From NCBI GenBank assembly GCA_963995525.1, contig OZ023206.1, positions 67,045,823-67,109,822 of the forward strand: DNA of 64,000 nt, written 5' to 3'. The notes beneath the pieces are model-generated. The model was not told the origin of the DNA and did no database searches. It worked only from the letters and a program-made list of their open reading frames with translations. This stretch comes from Escarpia spicata. Its lineage: Eukaryota; Annelida; Polychaeta; Sabellida; Siboglinidae. Shown here in pieces: positions 53,946-62,625 of this stretch. Position 1 is the stretch's first letter. Each line of letters begins with the position of its first letter. The position numbers and the translations under genes are program-made.

Positions 53946-54028
53946 AATAAAAGTACTTACACAACTTCCCATCCATCGTCGCGAAGACGCCATTCAGCAA
54001 GGAGTTGGATCCAGGGTATTGACGACAT
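53171..54028 (-). CDS. Predicted three-exon gene near the Z terminus, unknown function
   Basis: Exon 1 is 54028..53961 (ATG; donor GTTGT|GTAAGTAC). Exon 2 is 53781..53701 (acceptor CTTTCAG, donor GCAC|GTGAGTG). Exon 3 is 53336..53171 (acceptor GTTTCAG). The lengths 68+81+166 give 104 codons plus stop, open in frame. A TATA (minus) lies at ~54063-54070. The product is small and acidic with W-C-A-F-C-H in exon 3 and a D/E-rich tail. Exon 3 and the exon-2 donor are conserved in Y. Introns contain (TA)n tracts (~53341-53440, ~53906-53950). No family recognised. Confidence 0.65.
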
Positions 54029-54350
54029 TGTGAATGAGATGAAGAATGTAACAAACGAACCGGTATATATAGATAGAGCATACGTATGCAGACACACTAT
54101 GAAGACAACTTGTGGAACACACGGTAGAGTGGAAATATACCGGGGTACCCAGGGACGTATCTAGGGACGGCACCTGGGCGATGCCTGGGTAACAACGTGG
54201 TTATGTCGAAGTACAAACCGATATCAGTCATATGACGGAGGGAACCAGCTGCTGCTGCTGATAAGCGCGTGATGCCAATTAGACGACAATGCCTCTTATC
54301 AGAACGCTAACAATACAGTCAGAAGAAAAGAACTCTGGGAGTGCTCAGCG

Positions 54351-54839
54351 ATGAAACATATGGTGGTCAAGAGCTTGGATATACAATTCAGGGGTGCTGG
54401 TCACTTCCTATCGAATTTCTATCCATGTGAAATACATATATGGGGCGAAGTCTTTACTTGCGCAGAAGCAGCTTATCAGTTTAAAAAAGCTACATATTTT
54501 CACGACGAGAACACAGCGAGAAAGATTCAGACCGCGCGCACTGGAATACAAGCGAAATACTGGAGTAAAAGGATCCGTTGGATACCCAATCGAGTCGTTT
54601 CATGGCTGATACAACGTCGGAGCGTGATGCATGCTATACTAGCCGTCAAGTTTCGTATCTCTGAACTACGTCAACGCTTGTTGGCTACAGGTGACGCACG
54701 ACTTATCGAGAATGTACCCAGTGCAGAGGGGTTTTGGGGTAAGAGTTCAAACCGTAACAAACCAGGTGAGAATATACTCGGTGTGATACTTATGCAGGTG
54801 AGAGACTTCGTTAGACAGCGCTCTATACGGCTTACATAA
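54351..54839 (+). CDS. NADAR-domain protein (Z)
   Basis: 162 residues and open. Motifs along the chain: F-L-S-N-F-Y-P (residues ~19-25), A-E-A-A-Y-Q-F-K-K-A (~38-47), a K-F-R segment, L-L-A-T-G-D-A-R-L-I-E-N-V, G-F-W-G, and G-E-N-I-L-G-V-I-L-M-Q-V-R. These are the signature blocks of YbiA-like NADAR proteins. Characterised members act on ADP-ribose-linked or riboflavin-pathway N-glycosides, and one group reverses guanine ADP-ribosylation of DNA. Here it is the first rightward gene, before the replication genes. A role against host ADP-ribosylation or in nucleotide repair is an inference. Confidence 0.88.
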   Translation: MKHMVVKSLDIQFRGAGHFLSNFYPCEIHIWGEVFTCAEAAYQFKKATYFHDENTARKIQTARTGIQAKYWSKRIRWIPNRVVSWLIQRRSVMHAILAVKFRISELRQRLLATGDARLIENVPSAEGFWGKSSNRNKPGENILGVILMQVRDFVRQRSIRLT

Positions 54840-54990
54840 GGCGCTCATTAAAAACAGACAGCCAGCCACGCGGTGACAAAGTACGGGAGAGGGAGAGATA
54901 AGGTCACGCGCACGATAAGATGCGAACAGCCAGGGGCGCGTTATCATCAGCTAGGGGTGTCACGCGCTCGAGCCCTGGAGGGATTGAACT

Positions 54991-55000
54991 GTATATAAAC
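54991..55000 (+). promoter_or_regulatory. TATA box of the Z early gene
   Basis: GTATATAAAC lies about 75 bp before the ATG at 55071, the same layout as in X-L (88 bp). Confidence 0.65.
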
Positions 55001-55070
55001 CCACGGTAAATCTAACAAGACAAACACTCTCTCTCTCGCTGCCGTTCAAAGCACTTCACTACACAACAAG

Positions 55071-55562
55071 ATGGCGTTGGCCAATACCAACGAGGAAATC
55101 CTTCTGGCAGAACTCGAACAAGTAAGTGACGGAACGTACGCATTTGTTCGCCCACTGACACTAGTGACATGTGCTCTGTCCCCCGAATACGTATGTTATC
55201 CGGCGTGTAAAGTATGTAGTCGGAAAGTTCGTCTTGAAACAACGAAAGGAGGGCACCATAACGTCAGTATATGCCTGACCCACGGGCGTCAGAAGGGAAC
55301 TGCCGTTTACAAGTATGCTATGGGTATGCTTTTCGCTGATTGGAGGGGCCACGAAGTGTGGGCAACAGGATTTGATCAGCTAGTCCAGGGGGTCGTAGGG
55401 GGAATGACAGCAAACGACTATATGTCGCTTAAACCAGGTGAAGAACGTTACCAGTCACTGAATGTCTTACGTGGCAAACAGACTAGGGTGACAATTAGAA
55501 AGACGACGAAGGGAGACTATCGAAATTATACCGTCATAGCACTGGAAATAATCCACTCGTAA
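55071..55562 (+). CDS. RPA-like zinc-ribbon/OB-fold ssDNA-binding protein (Z), also first exon of a splice cassette
   Basis: 163 residues. A short N-terminus, then C-Y-P-A-C-K-V-C-S-R-K-V and C-L-T-H-G (zinc ribbon), W-A-T-G-F-D (like W-L-T-L-F-D in X) and a beta-rich C-terminus (V-T-I-R-K-T-T-K-G-D-Y, similar to V-R-K-T-T-W-Q-G in X). A phase-0 donor (CAA|GTAAGT, GT at 55122) ends a 17-codon first exon. Reading through the donor gives the full protein. Likely ssDNA-binding partner of the polymerase (inference). Confidence 0.7.
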   Translation: MALANTNEEILLAELEQVSDGTYAFVRPLTLVTCALSPEYVCYPACKVCSRKVRLETTKGGHHNVSICLTHGRQKGTAVYKYAMGMLFADWRGHEVWATGFDQLVQGVVGGMTANDYMSLKPGEERYQSLNVLRGKQTRVTIRKTTKGDYRNYTVIALEIIHS

Positions 55563-55599
55563 GAACTGACAGCGACTCAGGTGGCGACGGAGTATAGAG

Positions 55600-55830
55600 A
55601 GGTCCTGTTCCTAACTACCGTAAGAGGCGCCAACTGACAGTGACTCACTGTTAGGTGGCGCCGTCTGACGTAGTATAGAGAGAGGCTGTTCCTAACTGCC
55701 GTAAGAGGCGCCAACTGACAGTGACTCACTGTTAGGTGGCGCCGTCTGACGTAGTATAGAGAGAGGCTGTTCCTAACTCCTGTAAGAGGCGCCACCTGAC
55801 AGTAACGAAAGAGTAGGTGACGCCCCCAGA
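55600..55830. repeat. 82-bp tandem repeat (2.7 copies)
   Basis: Units start at about 55609, 55691 and 55773 with GTAAGAGGCGCCAACTGACA and CACTGTTAGGTGGCGCCG. The two GGCGCC-bearing arms are partly complementary and could fold. Lies in the presumed intron of the Z cassette. Confidence 0.88.
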
Positions 55831-55832
55831 CG

Positions 55833-56149
<317 letters not shown>

Positions 56150-56200
56150 CTGTTCCTAGAGGTTGTCTACCTATTTGACATGTTCTGTCGTATGTTGTAG

Positions 56201-57031
56201 ACGCCTCCTCGATCATACGAGTCAGTTCTGGTAACCCCCGTGCGTGGTGTGAAACGTCGACGGTCGTTTAATGACGAGGCAAGTGCCATTTACGTGGGGT
56301 CATGTGCATGGTCTAGTGATCAGGATAATGATGATGTTGCTAACGATGGTGATTTTGATAGTGAGTTCTCTGACTACGATGAGAGTCGGAGACCTAGTGA
56401 ATTACAGGAGGCAGTAGAGAGAGTGAATGCAATTCAGAAACGAACGGAGTACATGATAGATGACGAGTTATTTATGGCCACTATAACCACCGCATGCATT
56501 CGTCAGGTAGCCGAAGGACTGTACCTTCGCTACGCGAACGTTCACGAAGACGTGTATAAAGTGAATCGTTCGCGTATATTTCATGCTTTTGATATGGCAG
56601 TATCCGATTTGGTATGCACATCGCGCGTGCCGTGGTTTATTCGTGATATTGTATCACGAGTGAAAACGAGTCTCTGTAGTCGTGGTATAACCGTGTCGGG
56701 TGAGTCGGAAGACTCACCGAAGGCACCACAGCCCTGGTACCTACAAGACGACGAGCCAGGAAGACAGGTCTGGTGCTCTGAGCTGATGACGGTAGCGTGC
56801 GACGCTATCGTTCGATTCGTGAGCAACGAATTGTGGCGCACTTTCGAAAGTGAATCAAACACCATCTACCTGGTACGTAGCCATCTGATTCAAGACACCG
56901 TGAGATGTGCCGTACACCATTACAGGTTTATTGTAGATACACCGAAGCGGGCATGTGACATCATAACACGTGTGCAAGCCATCCTGCGTGTGCGAGGTAT
57001 ACCTCTCCTGGATGAGGAAACACCCTGCTAA
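56201..57031 (+). CDS. Alternative 3' exon A of the Z early cassette, unknown ~276-codon product
   Basis: Open in phase 0 exactly after CGTATGTTGTAG (AG 56199-56200) and without an ATG for ~80 codons, so it probably depends on splicing from 55121. Early K-R-R-R basic patch, then a Ser/Asp/Glu-rich stretch (D-x-D-x-E-F-S-D-Y-D-E). Then come two similar ~100-residue halves: I-T-T-A-C-I-R-Q ... V-S-R-V-K and M-T-V-A-C-D-A-I ... I-T-R-V-Q-A-I-L, both ending in R-G-I. These suggest an internal duplication. The stop TAA lies in CTGCTAATG, 26 nt before the next acceptor. No known family. Confidence 0.6.
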   Translation, partial: TPPRSYESVLVTPVRGVKRRRSFNDEASAIYVGSCAWSSDQDNDDVANDGDFDSEFSDYDESRRPSELQEAVERVNAIQKRTEYMIDDELFMATITTACIRQVAEGLYLRYANVHEDVYKVNRSRIFHAFDMAVSDLVCTSRVPWFIRDIVSRVKTSLCSRGITVSGESEDSPKAPQPWYLQDDEPGRQVWCSELMTVACDAIVRFVSNELWRTFESESNTIYLVRSHLIQDTVRCAVHHYRFIVDTPKRACDIITRVQAILRVRGIPLLDEETPC

Positions 57032-57057
57032 TGATGTTGTTGTTATTGTGTTGTCAG

Positions 57058-57582
57058 GTCAGTGATACCCCCTCTAGCGGACTAGCTCTCATTCAAAGAG
57101 CGTACGATGAGAAGCCGCTAGAGTGGGCGCCTAAAAAAAGACACCGGCACCACACTCCACTGCGTCAGACTCTCCTGACACATCTGAACGCCCAGCGTCA
57201 CGTGACGACTCTCCAAATGTCATGTGAGGATGCAACACCACCGCCACCGTCCGACGAATCATTGGACATGATTTGCGATAATGATGATACATCCGAATAC
57301 GAGGCACTCCGATCGGATGAATCAACCCTCGATATAGACACCGCCGGACATATCGTGTGGTCCAAGACGGACACGACGATGCCGTGGACACATCCGGTGC
57401 TGTTTGGTGGCGTACAGGACCTGGAACTAAATATCCAGAGTTTAGCGGCGGTCCTGTTCGTCACCAAACGATGTAACCTCGACACGGCTGTGCAGACGAT
57501 TTGCCGCGAACTGGCACGGAACATTGAGTCAGCTGAGCACGTTGCCTATATAACGGACTCACTGCAGAAGCGTCTGCAGTGA
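57058..57582 (+). CDS. Alternative 3' exon B of the Z early cassette, unknown product
   Basis: Opens in phase 0 after GTTATTGTGTTGTCAG (AG 57056-57057). A Met-free start is followed by an acidic region (S-D-E-S-L-D-M-I-C-D-N-D-D) and a C-terminal part (C-N-L-D-T-A-V-Q-T-I-C-R-E-L-A) that resembles the repeated half in exon A. Ends at TGA, followed by a ~43-bp element and AATAAA at 57702. Confidence 0.58.
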   Translation, partial: VSDTPSSGLALIQRAYDEKPLEWAPKKRHRHHTPLRQTLLTHLNAQRHVTTLQMSCEDATPPPPSDESLDMICDNDDTSEYEALRSDESTLDIDTAGHIVWSKTDTTMPWTHPVLFGGVQDLELNIQSLAAVLFVTKRCNLDTAVQTICRELARNIESAEHVAYITDSLQKRLQ

Positions 57583-57587
57583 CGACA

Positions 57588-57630
57588 AGAGGAAATGCGC
57601 CCCTACGCTATAGCTGGGGTTATAGGCGCC
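57588..57630 (+). repeat. 43-bp 3' element, copy 1
   Basis: GAGGAAATGCGCCCCTACG plus GGGGTTATAGGCGCC. A near-identical copy at 62330..62369 follows the polymerase stop. Partly self-complementary (GGCGCC / CCCCTA vs GGGGTTA). Both copies lie 5-25 nt after a stop codon. Confidence 0.8.
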
Positions 57631-57701
57631 GCTTGTCTGTCACTGCAGACGCTTAGCTTAGCTTTCTTGTATACTCGCTTTTTTTAATTTGTAATTCGAC
57701 G

Positions 57702-57707
57702 AATAAA
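57702..57707 (+). terminator. Polyadenylation signal of the Z early cassette
   Basis: AATAAA 120 nt after the last exon stop and before the polymerase promoter. Confidence 0.6.
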
Positions 57708-57820
57708 GATGTATGTATGTAATCCAGGAATTCGGTGTCTGTTGTTCTTGTCATAGCTCGTTACGATCGATGAATACATACCCCTCCGTCTATATACACG
57801 CACACTCATACAAGCTCCTA

Positions 57821-57843
57821 TGACGTCACACTAGACTATATAG
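57821..57843 (+). promoter_or_regulatory. CRE/ATF site and TATA box of the Z polymerase
   Basis: A perfect TGACGTCA palindrome at 57821..57828 is followed by CTATATAG at ~57836, about 45 bp before the ATG at 57885. ATF/CREB sites with TATA boxes are familiar from adenovirus early promoters. Confidence 0.55.
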
Positions 57844-57884
57844 ACGCGTACAAGGATCTCCTATCCTTCAGTTGTAGATAGACG

Positions 57885-60800
57885 ATGAAGCAGCACACGT
57901 GTCGTCACTGCGGTCTCGTGCTCGATACACACGCAGACATACAACGCCACATAGACCAAACGCATACATCAACACACGGCGACGACGATCATGCTTACAG
58001 TAAACCAGCGCCACGAGTGCCATCAAAAAGTACTAGGCACCCCTGTTCGAGATGTGGAAGAGACTTCACGAGACGTGACAACCTGCTACGTCACAACAGG
58101 CAACCTTGTGACACCTCACAAAAAACACTACACCGATGCGAGATATGTGCACGTGAGTTCACGAAACGTAACCACCTGGTACATCATATCAAGACGGTAT
58201 GCAACCGACGTGCGGAAGCGAGCGAGCCACCCCTACGCAAACGAGCGAGATGCGCAGAGCGACCACGTGTGAGGGGCGACGATGACGACCCGATACAACC
58301 ACCGCCCCAACTCCCTTTCGCCGATACTCTATCGAGGGAACTACGAGACGTCGTCCGAGAGCACTGGATGACCATCCGAACCCACGAGGCTAGAGGACCC
58401 GTGCAATCCAGGTACAATTACAGAGTATCGACACTGGACACGAGCGCCCTAGAACCGTCACTGAAGATCATGTTCCGCGAACAGACGCACGCCTTTAAGA
58501 TTAATCTTAGTTATGGTTTTGTTCTAAGGAACAAGACCACGAACAGGTACAGGTATTATCATTCGTCTTGTAACTGTTGCGGGCGTTACCTCGACGAGCC
58601 GTGTCTGATCACAAACACTGCAGACTTTGATGCGTTTCTGGAACGCATCCGAGAAACAGACGTGCTGCAGTGGGTCATCAATCAGCGTCCGGACAGTCAA
58701 TGGGTATGCGAGGTGGTCACGAATGTCACCTTCTTCGTCAATCACATCGTAGATCATCCGATAGGATGTGTGGATATCACACTACCGAGCTACATCAAAC
58801 GAAACAAAGCCGTCATCGCATTGGAAAGAGACGATCACAACAGGAAGTACACCGACAATCTGTGTCTCTTCCGGTGTCTGGCTCTACATCGTGGATGCGA
58901 CCGACACCACCTGGAACCCGCCGTGAAGCTACTCTACGCGAAGTACAACCGTGACGGAGTGGCAATGAAAGACTTTGACGGGGTGGTAATGAAGGACTTT
59001 GACGGGGTGACAATGGACGATATCTATCGCGTCGAGACCACCTTTGAGACCAACGTGTGCGTCTACAAACTCGTCGAATCGGAAGAAGAAGGCGGAAAGG
59101 TGACTGCCGAACTCGTACGCCGGTCCTTGTGTCACTATCCCGAAACGATGTACGTCAATCTTCACGAGACACACTGTTCCTACATACAAGACGTGAACAT
59201 GTACTGTCACTCTTATCGATGTAGGAAGTGTGGCGACTCGCTATGGCACTACGCCCACAAACTAGAACGACACGAACGCGGGTGTACGGGAGGCGTGCGA
59301 AAGATCTATCCCGGTGGTGTCTATCATCCGTCGCCGACAGTCTTCCAGTGCTTGGACGACGAAAACATTCACGTTAGCGAGTGTTTGCGTTACTATCCGT
59401 ATCGCGCCACCTTCGACTTCGAGTCCTGGTTCGACACTTCACAGCTTCCGTCGGACAGCGCCAAAGTCCACTGGGTGGCTCGTCACGTACCGTTGAGCGT
59501 GTCCCTGGCGAGTAACGTACCCGGATTCGAACAGGTACAATGTCTGATCACGGACGGTGACAGCAACAAGTTGGTAGCCAACATGATGGGTATCCTTCAG
59601 ACGATGAGCGAAGCAGCCTACGACGCCATCGTAGACAGTTACGAGGGTACACTACGCGAAATCGGGGAGGCTATCACGACGTGGGACGAACAGGAGGCAT
59701 CCGCTACAAAAGGAGACGACAACGAGTCACGACGAAAACCGACCAATCCCTACAAAACTCTCATGGGTCAATTGTACGGTTGGCTTCATCAGTTGCCCGT
59801 CATCGGCTTCAACTCGAGCAGGTACGATCTGAACGTCGTCAAACAGTTCCTGGTACCCTACTTCCTGTCTGAAAAGACACCAACAGAGGACGAGGAGGAG
59901 GAGGAGGAGGAGGAGGAGGAAGAGAGGAAGGATGCAGGGACGTTTCACGTGATCAAACGGGGCAACACGTTTATGTGTCTATCGACGGACGACCTCAAAT
60001 TCCTCGATATGACTCATTATATCGCCCCTGGATTCTCGTACGACAAGTACCTGAAAGCGTACGGTTGCGAGGTCACGAAAGGTCACTTCCCGTACGAATA
60101 CATGGACAGCTTGGAGAGACTCGACGATACCGTTCTACCTCCCAAAGAGGCCTTCTTCAGTCGACTGAAGAACGAAGGTATATCCGACGACGACTACACG
60201 CGATGTCGGAAGGTGTGGCGAGACAACGACATGGAGACTCTACGAGACTTTCTCGTCTGGTATAACAACAGGGACGTCGTGCCGTTCTTGGAAGCCATCG
60301 ACAAACAGTTCGACTTCTACCGACACCGCGGTATCGACATGTTCAAACAAGGGATCAGTATACCTGGTTTGACCTTGTCCTATCTGTTCACCTACGTACC
60401 GAAGAGGACGTTCTTTACGCTCTTCAACGAGACGAACAAGGACGTCCACCAGCTCGTCAGAGACAACATCGTCGGAGGACCGTCACTCATCTTCACCAGA
60501 CACCACGAGAAGGGGGTCACGAAGATACGACGTAACGACTATGGTGATGCGGCTCGAACGTGTCAGTCCATCGTCGGCTATGATGCGAATGCATTGTATC
60601 TGTGGTCGATATCGCAAGAGATGCCAACGGGATGGTACACGCGACGACGGGAAGAGAAGGAGTTCCGACCCGAAGCGGCACAACCCACAGGTCAGATGGC
60701 TGCCGAATGGCTGACGTGGGAGTCCGAAAGCACGGGACTCGCCATACGACACCAGACCAACGGCCGAGAGAAGCGCATCGGTAAACTATCGGTGGACGGT

Positions 60801-62306
60801 TGGTGTAGCGAAACGAAGACGGCCTATCAATTTCACGGGTGCTACTATCACGGTTGTCCGTGTACCGGTCGTGAGGTCAACGAGGTCAACGGGAAACCCA
60901 TGACGCAACTACTCGCCGAAACGCAAAAGAACACGGCCTATCTTCGACACTTTGTGAGTGTCGTCGAGATGTGGGAATGCGAGTGGAAGGTCGCGAGACG
61001 CGATCCGTGTGTGAAACAGTTTCTGGACGTTCGACAACGTCGTCGACACGTGCGCTGGAAAATGACGACACAACAGATCCTGACAGGGGTGCGCAACGGT
61101 AGCGTGTTCGGTATGATTCAGTGCGACATACGTGTACCGGAGGTACTGCGCGCGCACTTTGCCGAGATGCAGCCCATCTTCAAGAACATTCACCTGACCC
61201 GCGACGATCTCGGACCGTTCATGCGTCGCTACGCTGAAGAACACGACATCATGGCGACTCCGCGTCGCATGCTCGTCGGGAGTTATCGTGGAGATAAGAT
61301 CTTGCTCGCTACACCACTCTTGCGATGGTACCTCGCGCACGGACTCGAGGTGACGCACGTCTACCAGGTCATCGAGTACACACCGGTCGCCTGCTTCCGC
61401 CGATTCGGCGAGGCGGTGTCGACTGCACGTCGCGAAGGAGACGCCCATCCCGACAAGGCCATGATCGCGGATACCAACAAACTTATGGGCAATTCTTCCT
61501 ATAGGAAATATATCACCAACGTCGATAAGCACCGCGAAGTCACCTACTGCACGGAGAAGAGCGCATCGTCCGCGATCAACAATCGTCGCTTCCGTCAACT
61601 CGACGTCGTCACCGCCGATGCGTACGAGATCGAAATGCACAAGCGCACCGTCAAATACGCTCTGCCTACGCACGTGGGATTCTTCGTGTTGCAGTGGGCC
61701 AAACTACGCATGTTGGAGTTCTACTACGACTTCATGATCAGGTACGTGGATCGTCCGCTGTTCGAGTACTGCGAAACCGATACGGATAGCGCCTATTTGG
61801 CTCTGGCCGGAGAGTCCGTCGATGACCTCGTGACCCCGGCACTACGCGACCACTACTATCGTCACCGTTCCGAATGGCTACCGTCCGAATGTTGCGACGA
61901 TCATCGGAACGACTACATACGCTGTCGCCTGGCCGGACGTCCGTGGAACGGCACCGAGGCGTGTTGCAAGGCGCGCAAGGCGTACGACAAGAGAACACCT
62001 GGACTCTTCAAGGTCGAATGGTCCGGCGACTGTTTCCTGGGACTGTGCAGCAAGACCTACTATTGTTCGGGTACGGTCGATAAATACACCACCAAAGGAC
62101 TGAACAAACGACTCAACGCCATCGACAAGCAGGCGTTCCTGGACGTGCTGACCAGTCGTCGTAGTGGAAGCGGAGTGAACCGTGGGTTCCGGGTCAATCA
62201 CTCGTCCGTGCTGACGTACACCCAGGAACGCGCGGCGTTGACCTACTTCTATGCCAAGCGCGTGGTCAACGAGGACGGAATCACCACGGGTCCGGTGGAC
62301 GTGTAA
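57885..62306 (+). CDS. Protein-primed family-B DNA polymerase (pPolB), full length (Z)
   Basis: 1473 residues and open, long for the family. Three N-terminal zinc fingers (C6/C9-H22/H27; C54/C57-H70/C75; C85/C88-H101/C106) and an internal finger at ~445-466. Exo I TFDFE (~508), Exo II NSSRYDLNVVK (~643), a Glu run (~669-680), motif A YDANALY (~898), motif B GNSSY (~1202) and motif C DTDSAY (~1298), then K-R-T-P-G-L-F-K (~1368). In motif B the residue after Tyr is Arg (AGG, 61503-61505), where Y and both X copies have Gly, so activity is doubtful. Replicates the element with terminal-protein priming. Confidence 0.95.
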   Translation: MKQHTCRHCGLVLDTHADIQRHIDQTHTSTHGDDDHAYSKPAPRVPSKSTRHPCSRCGRDFTRRDNLLRHNRQPCDTSQKTLHRCEICAREFTKRNHLVHHIKTVCNRRAEASEPPLRKRARCAERPRVRGDDDDPIQPPPQLPFADTLSRELRDVVREHWMTIRTHEARGPVQSRYNYRVSTLDTSALEPSLKIMFREQTHAFKINLSYGFVLRNKTTNRYRYYHSSCNCCGRYLDEPCLITNTADFDAFLERIRETDVLQWVINQRPDSQWVCEVVTNVTFFVNHIVDHPIGCVDITLPSYIKRNKAVIALERDDHNRKYTDNLCLFRCLALHRGCDRHHLEPAVKLLYAKYNRDGVAMKDFDGVVMKDFDGVTMDDIYRVETTFETNVCVYKLVESEEEGGKVTAELVRRSLCHYPETMYVNLHETHCSYIQDVNMYCHSYRCRKCGDSLWHYAHKLERHERGCTGGVRKIYPGGVYHPSPTVFQCLDDENIHVSECLRYYPYRATFDFESWFDTSQLPSDSAKVHWVARHVPLSVSLASNVPGFEQVQCLITDGDSNKLVANMMGILQTMSEAAYDAIVDSYEGTLREIGEAITTWDEQEASATKGDDNESRRKPTNPYKTLMGQLYGWLHQLPVIGFNSSRYDLNVVKQFLVPYFLSEKTPTEDEEEEEEEEEEERKDAGTFHVIKRGNTFMCLSTDDLKFLDMTHYIAPGFSYDKYLKAYGCEVTKGHFPYEYMDSLERLDDTVLPPKEAFFSRLKNEGISDDDYTRCRKVWRDNDMETLRDFLVWYNNRDVVPFLEAIDKQFDFYRHRGIDMFKQGISIPGLTLSYLFTYVPKRTFFTLFNETNKDVHQLVRDNIVGGPSLIFTRHHEKGVTKIRRNDYGDAARTCQSIVGYDANALYLWSISQEMPTGWYTRRREEKEFRPEAAQPTGQMAAEWLTWESESTGLAIRHQTNGREKRIGKLSVDGWCSETKTAYQFHGCYYHGCPCTGREVNEVNGKPMTQLLAETQKNTAYLRHFVSVVEMWECEWKVARRDPCVKQFLDVRQRRRHVRWKMTTQQILTGVRNGSVFGMIQCDIRVPEVLRAHFAEMQPIFKNIHLTRDDLGPFMRRYAEEHDIMATPRRMLVGSYRGDKILLATPLLRWYLAHGLEVTHVYQVIEYTPVACFRRFGEAVSTARREGDAHPDKAMIADTNKLMGNSSYRKYITNVDKHREVTYCTEKSASSAINNRRFRQLDVVTADAYEIEMHKRTVKYALPTHVGFFVLQWAKLRMLEFYYDFMIRYVDRPLFEYCETDTDSAYLALAGESVDDLVTPALRDHYYRHRSEWLPSECCDDHRNDYIRCRLAGRPWNGTEACCKARKAYDKRTPGLFKVEWSGDCFLGLCSKTYYCSGTVDKYTTKGLNKRLNAIDKQAFLDVLTSRRSGSGVNRGFRVNHSSVLTYTQERAALTYFYAKRVVNEDGITTGPVDV

Positions 62307-62329
62307 CACCGAACCACTGCTGACACGAT

Positions 62330-62369
62330 GAGGAAATGCGCCCCTACGTCAGTTGGGGTTATAGGCGCC
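62330..62369 (+). repeat. 43-bp 3' element, copy 2
   Basis: GAGGAAATGCGCCCCTACG ... GGGGTTATAGGCGCC, 24 nt after the polymerase stop. See 57588..57630. Confidence 0.8.
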
Positions 62370-62460
62370 TCTAGCTGTCACGCGGTTAGTAGGTGGGAGA
62401 CACACGAAAAAAATAACACTATTTAGTCAGATACCCCACAATCGATAGTCATAACGCAGC

Positions 62461-62625
62461 ATGTCACGGACGGGAACGGTCGTAGCTGTAGCACTAGTGG
62501 GAATACTCGGTCTGTACGTCTTGTATGTCTTGTTCCGCGATCCCTTCCTTCATTGGTGTGACGGAGGTGTCGTCGTAGTATCTAACAGCACAGCGGACAA
62601 CGTGTCGAACAGCGACTACTACTAG
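62461..62625 (+). CDS. 54-aa single-pass membrane protein (Z)
   Basis: A hydrophobic helix (V-V-A-V-A-L-V-G-I-L-G-L-Y-V-L-Y-V-L-F) is followed by W-C-D-G-G-V-V-V-V and N-S-T. Same plan as 37303 in X-R, but here it precedes the ATPase instead of the integrase. Its TAG abuts the ATPase ATG (TAGATG). Confidence 0.68.
   Translation: MSRTGTVVAVALVGILGLYVLYVLFRDPFLHWCDGGVVVVSNSTADNVSNSDYY

Noticed and set aside
58670..58954. Small ORFs inside the Z polymerase
   Set aside because: Out-of-frame shadows of a single 1473-codon gene with motifs in order.
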